Part shown: piece by piece, positions 46,532 through 55,352 of the stretch | How the letters are laid out: the number at the start of each line of letters is the position of its first letter | Position numbering within the stretch: position 1 is the stretch's first letter | DNA from: Ectothiorhodospiraceae bacterium BW-2 | GTDB taxonomy: Bacteria > Pseudomonadota > Gammaproteobacteria > Thiohalomonadales > Thiohalomonadaceae | Length of the DNA: 64,000 nt | Direction of reading: 5' to 3' | Assembly: GCA_008375315.1 (NCBI GenBank) | Contig: CP032507.1 | Span: forward strand, 2,810,071 to 2,874,070 | Translations under genes and position numbers: made by a program | The notes under the pieces: generated by a model | Database searches by the model: none | What the model saw: the letters and a program-made list of their open reading frames with translations, nothing else | Told to the model about the DNA's origin: nothing

Positions 46532-48136
46532 ATGCCACTGACCGAAAAGTTTTTTAACACCGCCGGCCCGCAGATAGCGACCGACCACTACACCATCGCA
46601 CCGCTACAGCGGATTAACTGGGAGGAGATTAGCCATCTCATTGACCAAAAACGCTACTTCCTGCTCCACGCCCCGCGCCAAACCGGCAAAACCACCACCC
46701 TGTTGAGCATTGTTGAGGCGCTCAATAACGAAGGGCGCTATACCGCCCTCTATGCCAATATCGAAACGGCGCAAACCGCACGCAGCGATGTAGCTATGGG
46801 AGTCGAGGGGATCTGTCGCGCCATTGCCAATCAAATGGAGCTCTATTGGGGTGAGCAGCGGCTAAAAACTTGGCTTAATAACGAAGGCAGCCAAGAGTCG
46901 CCCCATCAAAAATTACAGGCACTGTTACAGATGTGGGCGCGTTATCACCCCAAACCGATTATCCTGCTGCTCGACGAAGTCGATGCCCTTATCGGTGATA
47001 CCTTAGTGTCGTTATTGCGCCAACTGCGCGCCGGCTACACCCAGCGCCCGCAGGCTTTTCCGCAATCGGTACTGCTCTGTGGTGTGCGCGATATAAAAGA
47101 TTATCGCATCCACCAAAGTGATGGCGACATCATCACCGGCGGCAGCGCCTTTAATGTTAAAGCCGAGTCGTTGACGATGGGTAATTTCACCGAAGTGGAG
47201 TGCCACGCCCTCTATCAACAACACACCGATGCTACCGGCCAGCCCTTTGCTGAGGCGATATTCCCTGAGCTGTGGCTCGATACCGCCGGCCAGCCGTGGC
47301 TGGTTAATGCCCTTGCTCACCAATTGACATGGAAAGAGTCCGCCCTGCGCGACCGCAGCCAGCCCATCACCCTTAACCACTATTTCGCCGCCCGTGAACG
47401 GCTGATTCAATCCCGCGCTACCCACCTTGACCAGCTCACCGACAAACTTAAAGAGCCACGAGTGCGCGGCGTGATTGCGCCGATTCTCTCCGGTGAGGGT
47501 GAGCCGGAGCAGCTACCGGTCGATGATGTCGATTATTGTGTCGATTTAGGGCTCATTCGCCGCCGCCCTAATCTGGCCATCAGCAACCGCATCTATCGCG
47601 AGATATTGCCGCGTGAACTCACCTACACCACCCAAGAGACCATCACCAATCAAGAGCAGAGCTGGTATCTCACCCCCGACCACCGCCTCGATATGATCAA
47701 ACTGCTGCAAGCATTTCAGCAATTCTTTCGCGAACATAGCCAGAGCTGGATTCAACGCTTCGACTACCACGAAGCGGGGCCACAACTGCTGCTGCAAGCC
47801 TTTTTACAACGCATTATTAACGGCGGTGGGCGCATTAACCGCGAATATGCCCTCGGCCGCCGCCGCACTGACCTTATCATCGAATGGCCGGTCGATGAGG
47901 CGGTAGGGCTATTTGGCGAAGTGCAGCGCATTGTGATTGAGCTAAAAATCTTGCGTAGTCACCTAAAAAAGACCCTGCAACAAGGCATTGAACAGAGCCG
48001 CGCCTATGCCGATAGCTGTGGTGCCGCAGAGGTGCATCTGATTATCTTTAACCGCAACCCCAAAATAAGCTGGGGTAAGAAGATTTGGTATCGCGCCGCC
48101 GCAGGAGAGGGTGGGGTGCATTGTTGGGGCTGTTAG
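46532..48136 (+). CDS. AAA+ ATPase/PD-(D/E)XK protein, array copy 4 (blocks a-2-x, chimera)
   Basis: 534 residues. The 5' part follows copy 3 (block a, middle block 2). From the Walker B region (GGTGATACC at ~46996) to at least ~47764 it follows copy 1 (AESLTMGNFTEVECHALY, LSGEGEPEQLPVDDVDYC). Later positions (QQFF, SHLKK) agree with copies 2 and 3. The last codons differ from all others (RAAAGEGGVHCWGC), because the unit ends here. Nuclease residues are D447, E470 and K472. Confidence 0.85.
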   Translation: MPLTEKFFNTAGPQIATDHYTIAPLQRINWEEISHLIDQKRYFLLHAPRQTGKTTTLLSIVEALNNEGRYTALYANIETAQTARSDVAMGVEGICRAIANQMELYWGEQRLKTWLNNEGSQESPHQKLQALLQMWARYHPKPIILLLDEVDALIGDTLVSLLRQLRAGYTQRPQAFPQSVLLCGVRDIKDYRIHQSDGDIITGGSAFNVKAESLTMGNFTEVECHALYQQHTDATGQPFAEAIFPELWLDTAGQPWLVNALAHQLTWKESALRDRSQPITLNHYFAARERLIQSRATHLDQLTDKLKEPRVRGVIAPILSGEGEPEQLPVDDVDYCVDLGLIRRRPNLAISNRIYREILPRELTYTTQETITNQEQSWYLTPDHRLDMIKLLQAFQQFFREHSQSWIQRFDYHEAGPQLLLQAFLQRIINGGGRINREYALGRRRTDLIIEWPVDEAVGLFGEVQRIVIELKILRSHLKKTLQQGIEQSRAYADSCGAAEVHLIIFNRNPKISWGKKIWYRAAAGEGGVHCWGC

Positions 48137-48163
48137 CGCAACGAAGGGCACTGGGCTCAGACT

Positions 48164-48480
48164 ATAGTCCGTAGCTCTGTGACCATTAACAAAACACCCA
48201 ACAGTAGCTGCCTATCGGCTTTAGAGAGGGCCAAATCTTCTGCAATGGCTCTCTCAACACGCCCAATCAGCTCGTCACTGTCGGTTTTACTCAATGTTTT
48301 AAACTCTGCCATTGTCGGCTTCACTCAGCTCCTGAGTCATTTGCTCGTATTGCTCTAGCAGTTAGGCAATTTCTATACGGCTACGGCGCGGTTTCTGCTT
48401 GGGGTTTGTGATCAATTCAGTTACACTCTCTTCCGATCTGACACTTCCTCTTTTGTGGCGATAAATGGTTTTGCTCAACA
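48164..48480 (-). pseudogene. Decayed minus-strand gene pair, possibly transposon-associated
   Basis: Two overlapping minus-strand frames remain. The upstream one reads LLSKTIYRHKRGSV, then TNPKQKPRRSRIEIA, a TAA, and LLEQYEQMTQELSEADNG. The downstream one starts at an ATG (complement of 48311-48313), MAEFKTLSKTDSDELIGRVE, and stops after about 50 codons. The second resembles short helper proteins that accompany some transposases, but this is a weak impression and no transposase core is present. Confidence 0.35.
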
Positions 48481-48537
48481 GATTTGACGCATCAGGGGTG
48501 TAGGTGTCATGTCTCTTGTAAAACCGAACAAGCTAAC

Positions 48538-48675
48538 GCCGATAATGATGATGATAATGATGGGTTTAGTGATGCCGAAGAGCAATTTTATGGTACCAAT
48601 CTGTTAGTCAAAGACTGCGCAAGTTTCATCTGCGGTAAGGGCAAGAGCTGGTTATACGGGATTCAACAACCATAA
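48538..48675 (+). pseudogene. C-terminal fragment of a TSP3/calcium-repeat secreted protein
   Basis: An acidic DNDDDNDGFSDAEEQFYGTN is followed by a Cys-containing tail CGKGKSWLYGIQQP and stop. The first part is a thrombospondin type-3-like calcium motif. The tail recurs at 50301-50438, again just before an array gene. No start or upstream domain is left. Confidence 0.6.
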
Positions 48676-48703
48676 CCGGGTCAATGGCTAAAAGAGCAAA
48701 CTA

Positions 48704-50284
48704 ATGGAGAAATTTTTTAACACCGAAGGGCCGATGAAGGCCGATATGCACTATCTTATTCCCTCATTTCAACGATTTGACTGGGAGGAGGTTCGGGTCT
48801 TGATTGAGCGGCAGAAATATTTTCTGCTCCACGCACCGCGCCAAACCGGTAAGACTACGGCACTGATGGAGATGGTGACAGCCCTCAATCAAGAGGGACG
48901 CTATCTGGCGCTCTATGTCAATATCGAAGCGGCGCAGACGGCACGCAATGATGCCGACAAGGGCAATCGAATTATTTGTGATATTTTACTGCAAAGTGGC
49001 GAACTCTTTTTTAGCGAACCGCTACCATGGAGTGAAGCCCGAGATAAACTGCGTCCGACAGAGCCGCAACAGCGACTAAATCAGCTACTTAGTTGGTGGG
49101 CAAAGCACAGCTCCAAACCCATTGTCCTGTTACTGGACGAAGTTGATGCACTCATCGGCGATACCCTAGTGTCACTGCTACGACAGCTACGCACCGGCTA
49201 TATGCAACGCCCCGAAGCGTTTCCTCATAGTATTATTCTCTGTGGTGTGCGCGATTTAAAAGACTACCGCATTCACCAGAGCAATGGCGATATTATTACC
49301 GGCGGTAGTGCCTTTAATGTGAAGGCAGAGTCGCTGACACTGGGTAACTTTACCCCACAAGAGATACGAACACTCTATCAGCAACATACCGAGGCCACCG
49401 GCCAGTACTTCGATGAGGCTATTTTTGAACTGCTATGGCAAGACACCTATGGCCAGCCGTGGCTGGTCAATGCTATCGGTAACGAATTAACCTGGAAAGA
49501 TCGTGCACTGCGCGATCGCAGCGTAGTGATTAACCTGCCTCACTATCTGGCAGCGCGGGAGCGACTGATACAGTCGCGGGCAGTGCACTTAGATCAGCTG
49601 GCCGATAAATTACGCGAAAACAGGGTGCGGCGGGTGATTGCGCCGATATTAGCAGGAGAACCGTCGCCACAACAACGACAGGATGATTTAGAGTATTGCG
49701 AAGATTTAGGTTTGATTCGGCGTAAGCCGCTGGAGATAAGTAATCGCATCTACCGCGAAATATTGCCACGAGAGTTAACCAGCGCCCTGCAAGATTCCAT
49801 AACCAACCAGCAGCAGAGCTGGTATCTGACCGAAACAAACCGGCTCGACATGGTTAAACTGCTACAGGCGTTTCAACAGTTTTTTCGGGAGAACTCCGAA
49901 AGCTGGCTACAGCGCTTTGCCTACAAAGAGGCGGGGCCACAGCTACTGATGCAGGCGTTTTTACAGCGCATTATCAATGGCGGCGGACGCATTAACCGCG
50001 ACTATGCGCTCGGACGGCGTCGTACCGACCTGCTCATCGAGTGGCCGGTGAGAGAACATAACGGTCAGTGGCAGGAGGTACAAATTGTGGTGATAGAGCT
50101 AAAGATTTTGCACGGATCACTGGAGAAGATAGTGGAGGAGGGGATAGCACAGACCCTCGACTACAGTGATAAGTGTGGCGCAGAGGAGAGCCATTTGGTG
50201 ATTTTTGACCGCGATGCGACCACCTCGTGGGAGGAGAAGATTTGGCACTGGCCGTGCCGTTTGGTGAGTGTGTGGGGCTGTTAG
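48704..50284 (+). CDS. AAA+ ATPase/PD-(D/E)XK protein, array copy 5 (blocks c-p)
   Basis: 526 residues, in a second subfamily clearly diverged from copies 1-4 but colinear with them. Walker A APRQTGKT is at 44-51, Walker B IVLLLDEVDAL, nuclease D442, E465 and K467. N-terminal block c (MKADMHYLIPSFQRFDWEEVR) is shared with copy 7. Its winged-helix block (LAGEPSPQQRQDDLEYCEDLG ... SALQDSITNQ) is unique. No AGGAGG is seen; AAAAGAGC lies ten bases before the ATG. It ends WPCRLVSVWGC like copies 6 and 7. Confidence 0.85.
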   Translation: MEKFFNTEGPMKADMHYLIPSFQRFDWEEVRVLIERQKYFLLHAPRQTGKTTALMEMVTALNQEGRYLALYVNIEAAQTARNDADKGNRIICDILLQSGELFFSEPLPWSEARDKLRPTEPQQRLNQLLSWWAKHSSKPIVLLLDEVDALIGDTLVSLLRQLRTGYMQRPEAFPHSIILCGVRDLKDYRIHQSNGDIITGGSAFNVKAESLTLGNFTPQEIRTLYQQHTEATGQYFDEAIFELLWQDTYGQPWLVNAIGNELTWKDRALRDRSVVINLPHYLAARERLIQSRAVHLDQLADKLRENRVRRVIAPILAGEPSPQQRQDDLEYCEDLGLIRRKPLEISNRIYREILPRELTSALQDSITNQQQSWYLTETNRLDMVKLLQAFQQFFRENSESWLQRFAYKEAGPQLLMQAFLQRIINGGGRINRDYALGRRRTDLLIEWPVREHNGQWQEVQIVVIELKILHGSLEKIVEEGIAQTLDYSDKCGAEESHLVIFDRDATTSWEEKIWHWPCRLVSVWGC

Positions 50285-50300
50285 CAGTGCATACATTGGT

Positions 50301-50438
50301 GTTCAAGATGAGCATTGGATATATTCAGAAAGTCAGCTGGTTGGAAGATTTAGCGGAACTAATCCGTTAGTTAAAGCGTACCCGGGCTTTATCTGCGGTA
50401 AAGGCAAGAGTTGGCTATACGGGATTCAACAGCCGTAA
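50301..50438 (+). pseudogene. Second copy of the CGKGKSWLYGIQQP tail
   Basis: Reads GTNPLVKAYPGFICGKGKSW to the same IQQP stop (50436-50438) as the fragment at 48538. The acidic repeat upstream of it is lost. The following 20 bases, including CTAAAAGAGCAAACTA before the next ATG, also match, so this tail was duplicated together with the ATPase gene. Confidence 0.55.
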
Positions 50439-50465
50439 CGAGGGAAGAGCTAAAAGAGCAAACTA

Positions 50466-52052
50466 ATGGAAAAATTTTTTAATACCGAAGGGCCGATGAT
50501 AGCAGCGGACCACTACCTTATCCCCTCTTTCGGGCGCATTGATTGGGAGGAAATGCAGACGCTAATTGATCGCAAACGCTACTTTCTGCTCCACGCACCG
50601 CGCCAAACCGGTAAGACTACGGCACTGATGGAGATGGTGACAGCCCTCAATCAAGAGGGACGCTATCTGGCGCTCTATGTCAATATCGAAGCGGCGCAGA
50701 CGGCACGCAATGATGCCGACAAGGGCAATCGAATTATTTGTGATATTTTACTGCAAAGTGGCGAACTCTTTTTTAGCGAACCGCTACCATGGAGTGAAGC
50801 CCGAGATAAACTGCGTCCGACAGAGTCGCAACAGCGACTAAATCAGCTACTTAGTTGGTGGGCAAAGCACAGCTCCAAACCCATTGTCCTGTTACTGGAC
50901 GAAGTTGATGCACTCATCGGCGATACCCTAGTGTCACTGCTACGACAGCTACGCACCGGCTATATGCAACGCCCCGAAGCGTTTCCTCATAGTATTATTC
51001 TTTGTGGTGTGCGCGATTTAAAAGACTACCGCATCCACCAAAGCAATGGCGATATTATTACCGGCGGTAGTGCCTTTAATGTGAAGGCTAAATCGCTGAC
51101 ACTGGGTAACTTTACCCCACAGGAGATACGAGCACTCTATCAGCAACATACGGATGCCACCGGGCAGCGCTTTGATGAGGCGATTTTTGAGACGCTATGG
51201 CAGGACACCTATGGCCAGCCGTGGTTAGTCAATGCCATGGGTAACGAATTAACCTGGGAGGATCGCAGCCTGCGGGATCGCAGCGTCATCATTACCACGC
51301 ACCACTATCAGGCAGCGCGGGAGCGACTGATACAGTCGCGGGCGGTACACTTAGATCAATTGGCCGATAAACTACAGGAGGAGCGGGTTCGCGGGGTGAT
51401 TGCGCCGATTCTAGCAGGAGAAGGTATGCCCGACCATTTACCGCAGGACGATCTGCTCTACTGTCACGATTTGGGTTTAATACGGATTAAACCAACGCTG
51501 CAGATTAGCAATCGCATCTATCAGGAAGTGATCCCGCGAGAGTTGACCTTTACCACCCAGGCGACGATAAGTAACCAGCAGCAGAGCTGGTATCTGACCG
51601 AAACAAACCGGCTCGATGTGGTTAAACTGCTACAGGCGTTTCAACAGTTTTTTCGGCAGAACTCCGAAATCTGGCTACAGCGTTTTGCCTACAAAGAGGC
51701 GGGGCCACAGCTACTGATGCAGGCATTTTTACAGCGCATTATCAATGGCGGCGGACGGATTAACCGCGAATATGCGCTCGGACGGCGTCGTACCGACCTG
51801 CTCATCGAGTGGCCGGTGAGAGAACATAACGGCCAGTGGGATGAAGTACAAATTGTGGTGATAGAGCTAAAGATTTTGCGCGGCTCACTGGAGAAGGTAG
51901 TGGAGGAGGGGATAGCACAGACCCTCGACTACAGTGATAAGTGTGGCGCAGAGGAGAGCCATTTGGTGATTTTTGACCGCGATGCGACCACCTCGTGGGA
52001 GGAGAAGATTTGGCACTGGCCGTGCCGTTTGGTGAGTGTGTGGGGCTGTTAG
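50466..52052 (+). CDS. AAA+ ATPase/PD-(D/E)XK protein, array copy 6 (blocks d-q)
   Basis: 528 residues. It has a unique N-terminal block d (MIAADHYLIPSFGRIDWEEMQTLIDRK). The stretch from YFLLHAPRQTGKTT through CGVRDLKDYR is almost base-identical to copies 5 and 7. The winged-helix block (LAGEGMPDHLPQDDLLYCHDLG) is shared with copy 7 only. Nuclease residues are D444, E467 and K469. It also differs around 212-285 (AKSLT, WEDRSLRDRSVIITTHHY). Confidence 0.85.
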   Translation: MEKFFNTEGPMIAADHYLIPSFGRIDWEEMQTLIDRKRYFLLHAPRQTGKTTALMEMVTALNQEGRYLALYVNIEAAQTARNDADKGNRIICDILLQSGELFFSEPLPWSEARDKLRPTESQQRLNQLLSWWAKHSSKPIVLLLDEVDALIGDTLVSLLRQLRTGYMQRPEAFPHSIILCGVRDLKDYRIHQSNGDIITGGSAFNVKAKSLTLGNFTPQEIRALYQQHTDATGQRFDEAIFETLWQDTYGQPWLVNAMGNELTWEDRSLRDRSVIITTHHYQAARERLIQSRAVHLDQLADKLQEERVRGVIAPILAGEGMPDHLPQDDLLYCHDLGLIRIKPTLQISNRIYQEVIPRELTFTTQATISNQQQSWYLTETNRLDVVKLLQAFQQFFRQNSEIWLQRFAYKEAGPQLLMQAFLQRIINGGGRINREYALGRRRTDLLIEWPVREHNGQWDEVQIVVIELKILRGSLEKVVEEGIAQTLDYSDKCGAEESHLVIFDRDATTSWEEKIWHWPCRLVSVWGC

Positions 52053-52088
52053 CAGTGCATACGAGAGAGGTTAATTAAAAGCAGGCTG

Positions 52089-53675
52089 ATGGAGAAATTC
52101 TTTAACACCGAAGGGCCGATGAAGGCCGATATGCACTATCTTATTCCCTCATTTCAACGATTTGACTGGGAGGAGGTTCGGGTCTTGATTGAGCGGCAGA
52201 AATATTTTCTGCTCCACGCACCGCGCCAAACCGGTAAGACTACGGCACTGATGGAGATGGTGACAGCCCTCAATCAAGAGGGACGCTATCTGGCGCTCTA
52301 TGTCAATATCGAAGCGGTGCAGACGGCACGCAATGATGCCGACAAGGGCAATCGAATTATTTGTGATATTTTACTGCAAAGTGGCGAACTCTTTTTTAGC
52401 GAACCGCTACCATGGAGTGAAGCCCGAGATAAACTGCGTCCGACAGAGCCGCAACAGCGACTAAATCAGCTACTTAGTTGGTGGGCAAAGCACAGCTCCA
52501 AACCCATTGTCCTGTTACTGGACGAAGTTGATGCACTCATCGGCGATACCCTAGTGTCACTGCTACGACAGCTACGCACCGGCTATATGCAACGCCCCGA
52601 AGCGTTTCCTCATAGTATTATTCTTTGTGGTGTGCGCGATTTAAAAGACTACCGCATCCACCAAAGCAATGGCGATATTATTACCGGCGGTAGTGCCTTT
52701 AATGTGAAGGCTGAATCGCTGACTTTGGGCAACTTTACTCCACAGGAGGTGCGGGCGCTCTATCAGCAACATACCGATGTTACCGGGCAGCGCTTTGATG
52801 AGGCCATTTTTGAACCGCTATGGCAAGACACCTATGGCCAGCCGTGGCTAGTCAATGCTATCGGTAACGAATTAACCTGGAAAGATCGTGCACTGCGCGA
52901 TCGCAGCGTAGTGATTAACCTGCATCACTATCAGGCAGCGCGGGAGCGACTGATACAGTCGCGGGCGGTACACTTAGATCAATTGGCCGATAAACTACAG
53001 GAGGAGCGGGTTCGCGGGGTGATTGCGCCGATTCTAGCAGGAGAAGGTATGCCCGACCATTTACCGCAGGACGATCTGCTCTACTGTCACGATTTGGGTT
53101 TAATACGGATTAAACCAACGCTACAGATTAGCAATCGCATCTATCAGGAAGTGATCCCGCGAGAGTTGACCTTTACCACCCAGGCGACGATAAGTAACCA
53201 GCAGCAGAGCTGGTATCTGACCGAAACAAACCGGCTCGACATGGTTAAACTGCTACAGGCGTTTCAACAGTTTTTTCGGCAGAACTCCGAAATCTGGCTA
53301 CAGCGTTTTGCCTACAAAGAGGCGGGGCCACAGCTACTGATGCAGGCGTTTTTACAGCGCATTATTAATGGCGGCGGACGGATTAACCGCGAATATGCGC
53401 TCGGACGGCGTCGTACCGACCTGCTCATTGAGTGGCCGGTGAGTGAACATAACGGCCAGTGGCAGGAGGTACAGATTGTGGTGATAGAGCTAAAGATTTT
53501 GCACGGATCACTGGAGAAGATAGTGGAGGAGGGGATAGCACAGACCCTCGACTACAGTGATAAGTGTGGCGCGGAGGAGAGCCATTTGGTGATTTTTGAC
53601 CGCGATGCGACCACCTCGTGGGAGGAGAAGATTTGGCACTGGCCGTGCCGTTTGGTGAGTGTGTGGGGCTGTTAG
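52089..53675 (+). CDS. AAA+ ATPase/PD-(D/E)XK protein, array copy 7 (blocks c-q)
   Basis: 528 residues. It combines block c of copy 5 with the winged-helix block q of copy 6, and otherwise has a few private changes (EAVQTARN, PQEVRALY, VTGQRF). It follows copy 6 by only 36 bases with no remnant between. D444, E467 and K469 are intact. The region before the ATG (TTAATTAAAAGCAGGCTG) gives a weak AGG ribosome binding site. Confidence 0.85.
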   Translation: MEKFFNTEGPMKADMHYLIPSFQRFDWEEVRVLIERQKYFLLHAPRQTGKTTALMEMVTALNQEGRYLALYVNIEAVQTARNDADKGNRIICDILLQSGELFFSEPLPWSEARDKLRPTEPQQRLNQLLSWWAKHSSKPIVLLLDEVDALIGDTLVSLLRQLRTGYMQRPEAFPHSIILCGVRDLKDYRIHQSNGDIITGGSAFNVKAESLTLGNFTPQEVRALYQQHTDVTGQRFDEAIFEPLWQDTYGQPWLVNAIGNELTWKDRALRDRSVVINLHHYQAARERLIQSRAVHLDQLADKLQEERVRGVIAPILAGEGMPDHLPQDDLLYCHDLGLIRIKPTLQISNRIYQEVIPRELTFTTQATISNQQQSWYLTETNRLDMVKLLQAFQQFFRQNSEIWLQRFAYKEAGPQLLMQAFLQRIINGGGRINREYALGRRRTDLLIEWPVSEHNGQWQEVQIVVIELKILHGSLEKIVEEGIAQTLDYSDKCGAEESHLVIFDRDATTSWEEKIWHWPCRLVSVWGC

Positions 53676-53832
53676 CGGTAGATGGAGCTGAGTCAGTAGC
53701 GGAGGTGAACGATGCGGTTTACTCGCCTAGTTGCTCCGGCAGTCATGTTTGTCGATGATAGGGGTGGGTGATGAATCGGTGGTGGCTAGTTTCGGCGCGG
53801 GCTTTGATCAACACTGTGGAGAGCACCCAACA

Positions 53833-54888
53833 ATGAATATTCGACAACGCAGTCGTGGTTTACTGCTCGGCCTCGCGGTCGGCGATGCCTTGGGACTGCC
53901 AGCGGAAGGTTTGACGGCGCGGCGGATTCGCAAGCACTGCGGCGGGCCGTGGCGGCACCGTTTCCTGTTCGGTCACGGTATGGGTAGCGACGATACCGAA
54001 CACGCCAGTTTCGTCGCCCAGTCCTTGCTGGTCTGCGGCGCTGACGCACACGCTTTTGCCCATCGGCTGGGTTGGTGTCTGCGTGGCTGGTTCATCGGCT
54101 TGCCGGCCGGCATCGGCTTGGCGACGCTACGCGCCTGCCTCAAGCTGTGGCTGGGTTTTCCGCCTGCGCGCAGTGGCGTGTTTTCCGCCGGTAATGGCCC
54201 GGCGATGCGCGTCGCGCCCATTGGCCTGCGCTTCGCCCATGAACCCGACCAACTCGACGCCTGCGTTGCCGCGTCTACTCGTCTCACCCACACCGACCCC
54301 AAAGCCATGACCGGTGCGCTGGCGATTGCCCGCCTTAGCGCTTGGATTGTACGGGAGGATTTGCAAGCGCGTCCGGCGGCGACGGATTTTCTTGCGCTAT
54401 TGCATGGCTGCGGTGACGACGCCGACTGGCAACGCTGCGTCAGCGCGATTGATGAGGGGCTGCAAAACCATCTCAGCGTCGCCGAATTCGCTGCCAGTCT
54501 CGGTTTGCACACCGGCGTCAGCGGCTACATGTATCACACCGTGCCGGTTGCCGTGTATGCTTGGTATCTGCACTATGGCGATTTTGCGCTGAGCTTGGAA
54601 AGCGTGCTCAATTGCGGCGGCGATACCGACACCGTCGGCGCGATTGTCGGCGCGCTAGCAGGCGCGGTAACGGGCGAGGCCGGTATTCCCGCGCCGTGGC
54701 GCGACGGTTTATGGGACTGGCCGCGTGGCGTAGCGTTTTTAACCCAACTCGCCGACGCCCTAGCTGATGTGGCGACAACGCGGCAGACACGGCCTGCGGT
54801 GCGCTATGTCTGGCCGGCGCTGCTAGTTCGCAACGCCGTGTTTATGGTGATTGTGCTGGCGCATGGGTTTTATCGGCTTATTCCATAA
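53833..54888 (+). CDS. ADP-ribosylglycohydrolase family protein
   Basis: 351 residues from the ATG at 53833, chosen because family similarity begins at once (RSRGLLLGLAVGDALGLPAEG). Metal-binding motifs are GSDDTEHASF near the N terminus and NCGGDTDTVGAIVGALAGA near the C terminus, which together ligate the Mg ions of DraG-type hydrolases. It removes ADP-ribose from proteins or related adducts; the target is unknown. A hydrophobic C-terminal helix (about 330-347) is unusual for the family. The gene is markedly richer in G+C than its neighbours, suggesting a separate origin. GGAG lies about 12 bases upstream. Confidence 0.88.
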   Translation: MNIRQRSRGLLLGLAVGDALGLPAEGLTARRIRKHCGGPWRHRFLFGHGMGSDDTEHASFVAQSLLVCGADAHAFAHRLGWCLRGWFIGLPAGIGLATLRACLKLWLGFPPARSGVFSAGNGPAMRVAPIGLRFAHEPDQLDACVAASTRLTHTDPKAMTGALAIARLSAWIVREDLQARPAATDFLALLHGCGDDADWQRCVSAIDEGLQNHLSVAEFAASLGLHTGVSGYMYHTVPVAVYAWYLHYGDFALSLESVLNCGGDTDTVGAIVGALAGAVTGEAGIPAPWRDGLWDWPRGVAFLTQLADALADVATTRQTRPAVRYVWPALLVRNAVFMVIVLAHGFYRLIP

Positions 54889-54968
54889 ATATATCAATAT
54901 ATTCTGTTATTCTTCTTGATAAGCCAGCCTGATTCGATAATGATTCTGCTATGTCACATCAGCGTAAT

Positions 54969-55064
54969 GAAGCTCGGGTGGGTCTGATTTAGTATCGCTG
55001 CCTGATCCTCTTTATGGCGAGACCTTCTGGAGATAGCGCTCTAGCGCCTTAGGATCGTAACCGG
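54969..55064 (-). pseudogene. 96-bp remnant of the M48 protease gene
   Basis: Matches 39487-39584 except for a 2-base deletion (TATGGCGAG versus TATGGTGCGAG). It is joined directly to ATCAAGACTCC, which in the intact locus lies 1.1 kb further on (40686). The piece therefore shows the same gene order as the left flank, with an internal deletion. Confidence 0.85.
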
Positions 55065-55352
55065 ATCAAGACTCCTGTGTGGGACGGGAACTATTTGCTG
55101 GTTAAATTATATACCCCATCCCACCCCTCTTCAGGGGGATTTTGCAAGAAAGTGTGACAGCGCTCCTGCATCAGTTGACTATAGGCGGGCAGAGGGAGCT
55201 GCTGGTAGGCCTCAATCGCCGCCTGCCACTGCTGTTCTAGGTAGAGTTTAAAGCAGAGGTGGGAGTGGGTTGCGATCGCCGTGGCTCGATTTAGGGTCTC
55301 GCTATCGCTGTCGGGAGGACAGAGTGGGGCGAAGATCATAATCGGGTGCGCT
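55065..55352. repeat. Right direct repeat of the island (288 bp)
   Basis: Counterpart of 40686-40975. Here the cyclase sequence continues into the full gene beyond 55352, so this copy keeps the native junction on its right side, whereas the left copy keeps the native SH3 gene on its left. Confidence 0.9.

Larger units (their letters stand above)
41306..48136 (+). repeat. Tandem array of ~1,740-bp gene-plus-spacer units (four units)
   Basis: Starts at 41306, 43046, 44789 and 46532 give unit lengths of 1740, 1743 and 1743 bp. The 135-bp spacers (42911-43045, 44654-44788, 46397-46531) are almost identical, differing for example at one C/T in ATCTTCATATT. The unit includes the ribosome binding site and a mini-frame before each gene. 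Such identity points to recent unequal crossing over. Confidence 0.92.

Noticed and set aside
54127..54790. Several open frames on both strands within the ADP-ribosylglycohydrolase gene
   Set aside because: High G+C lowers stop-codon frequency; only the hydrolase frame has domain motifs.
40686..55352. Classic integrase-mediated genomic island or prophage
   Set aside because: No integrase, phage structural gene, tRNA target or short att-type repeat was found; the boundaries are long homologous gene segments.
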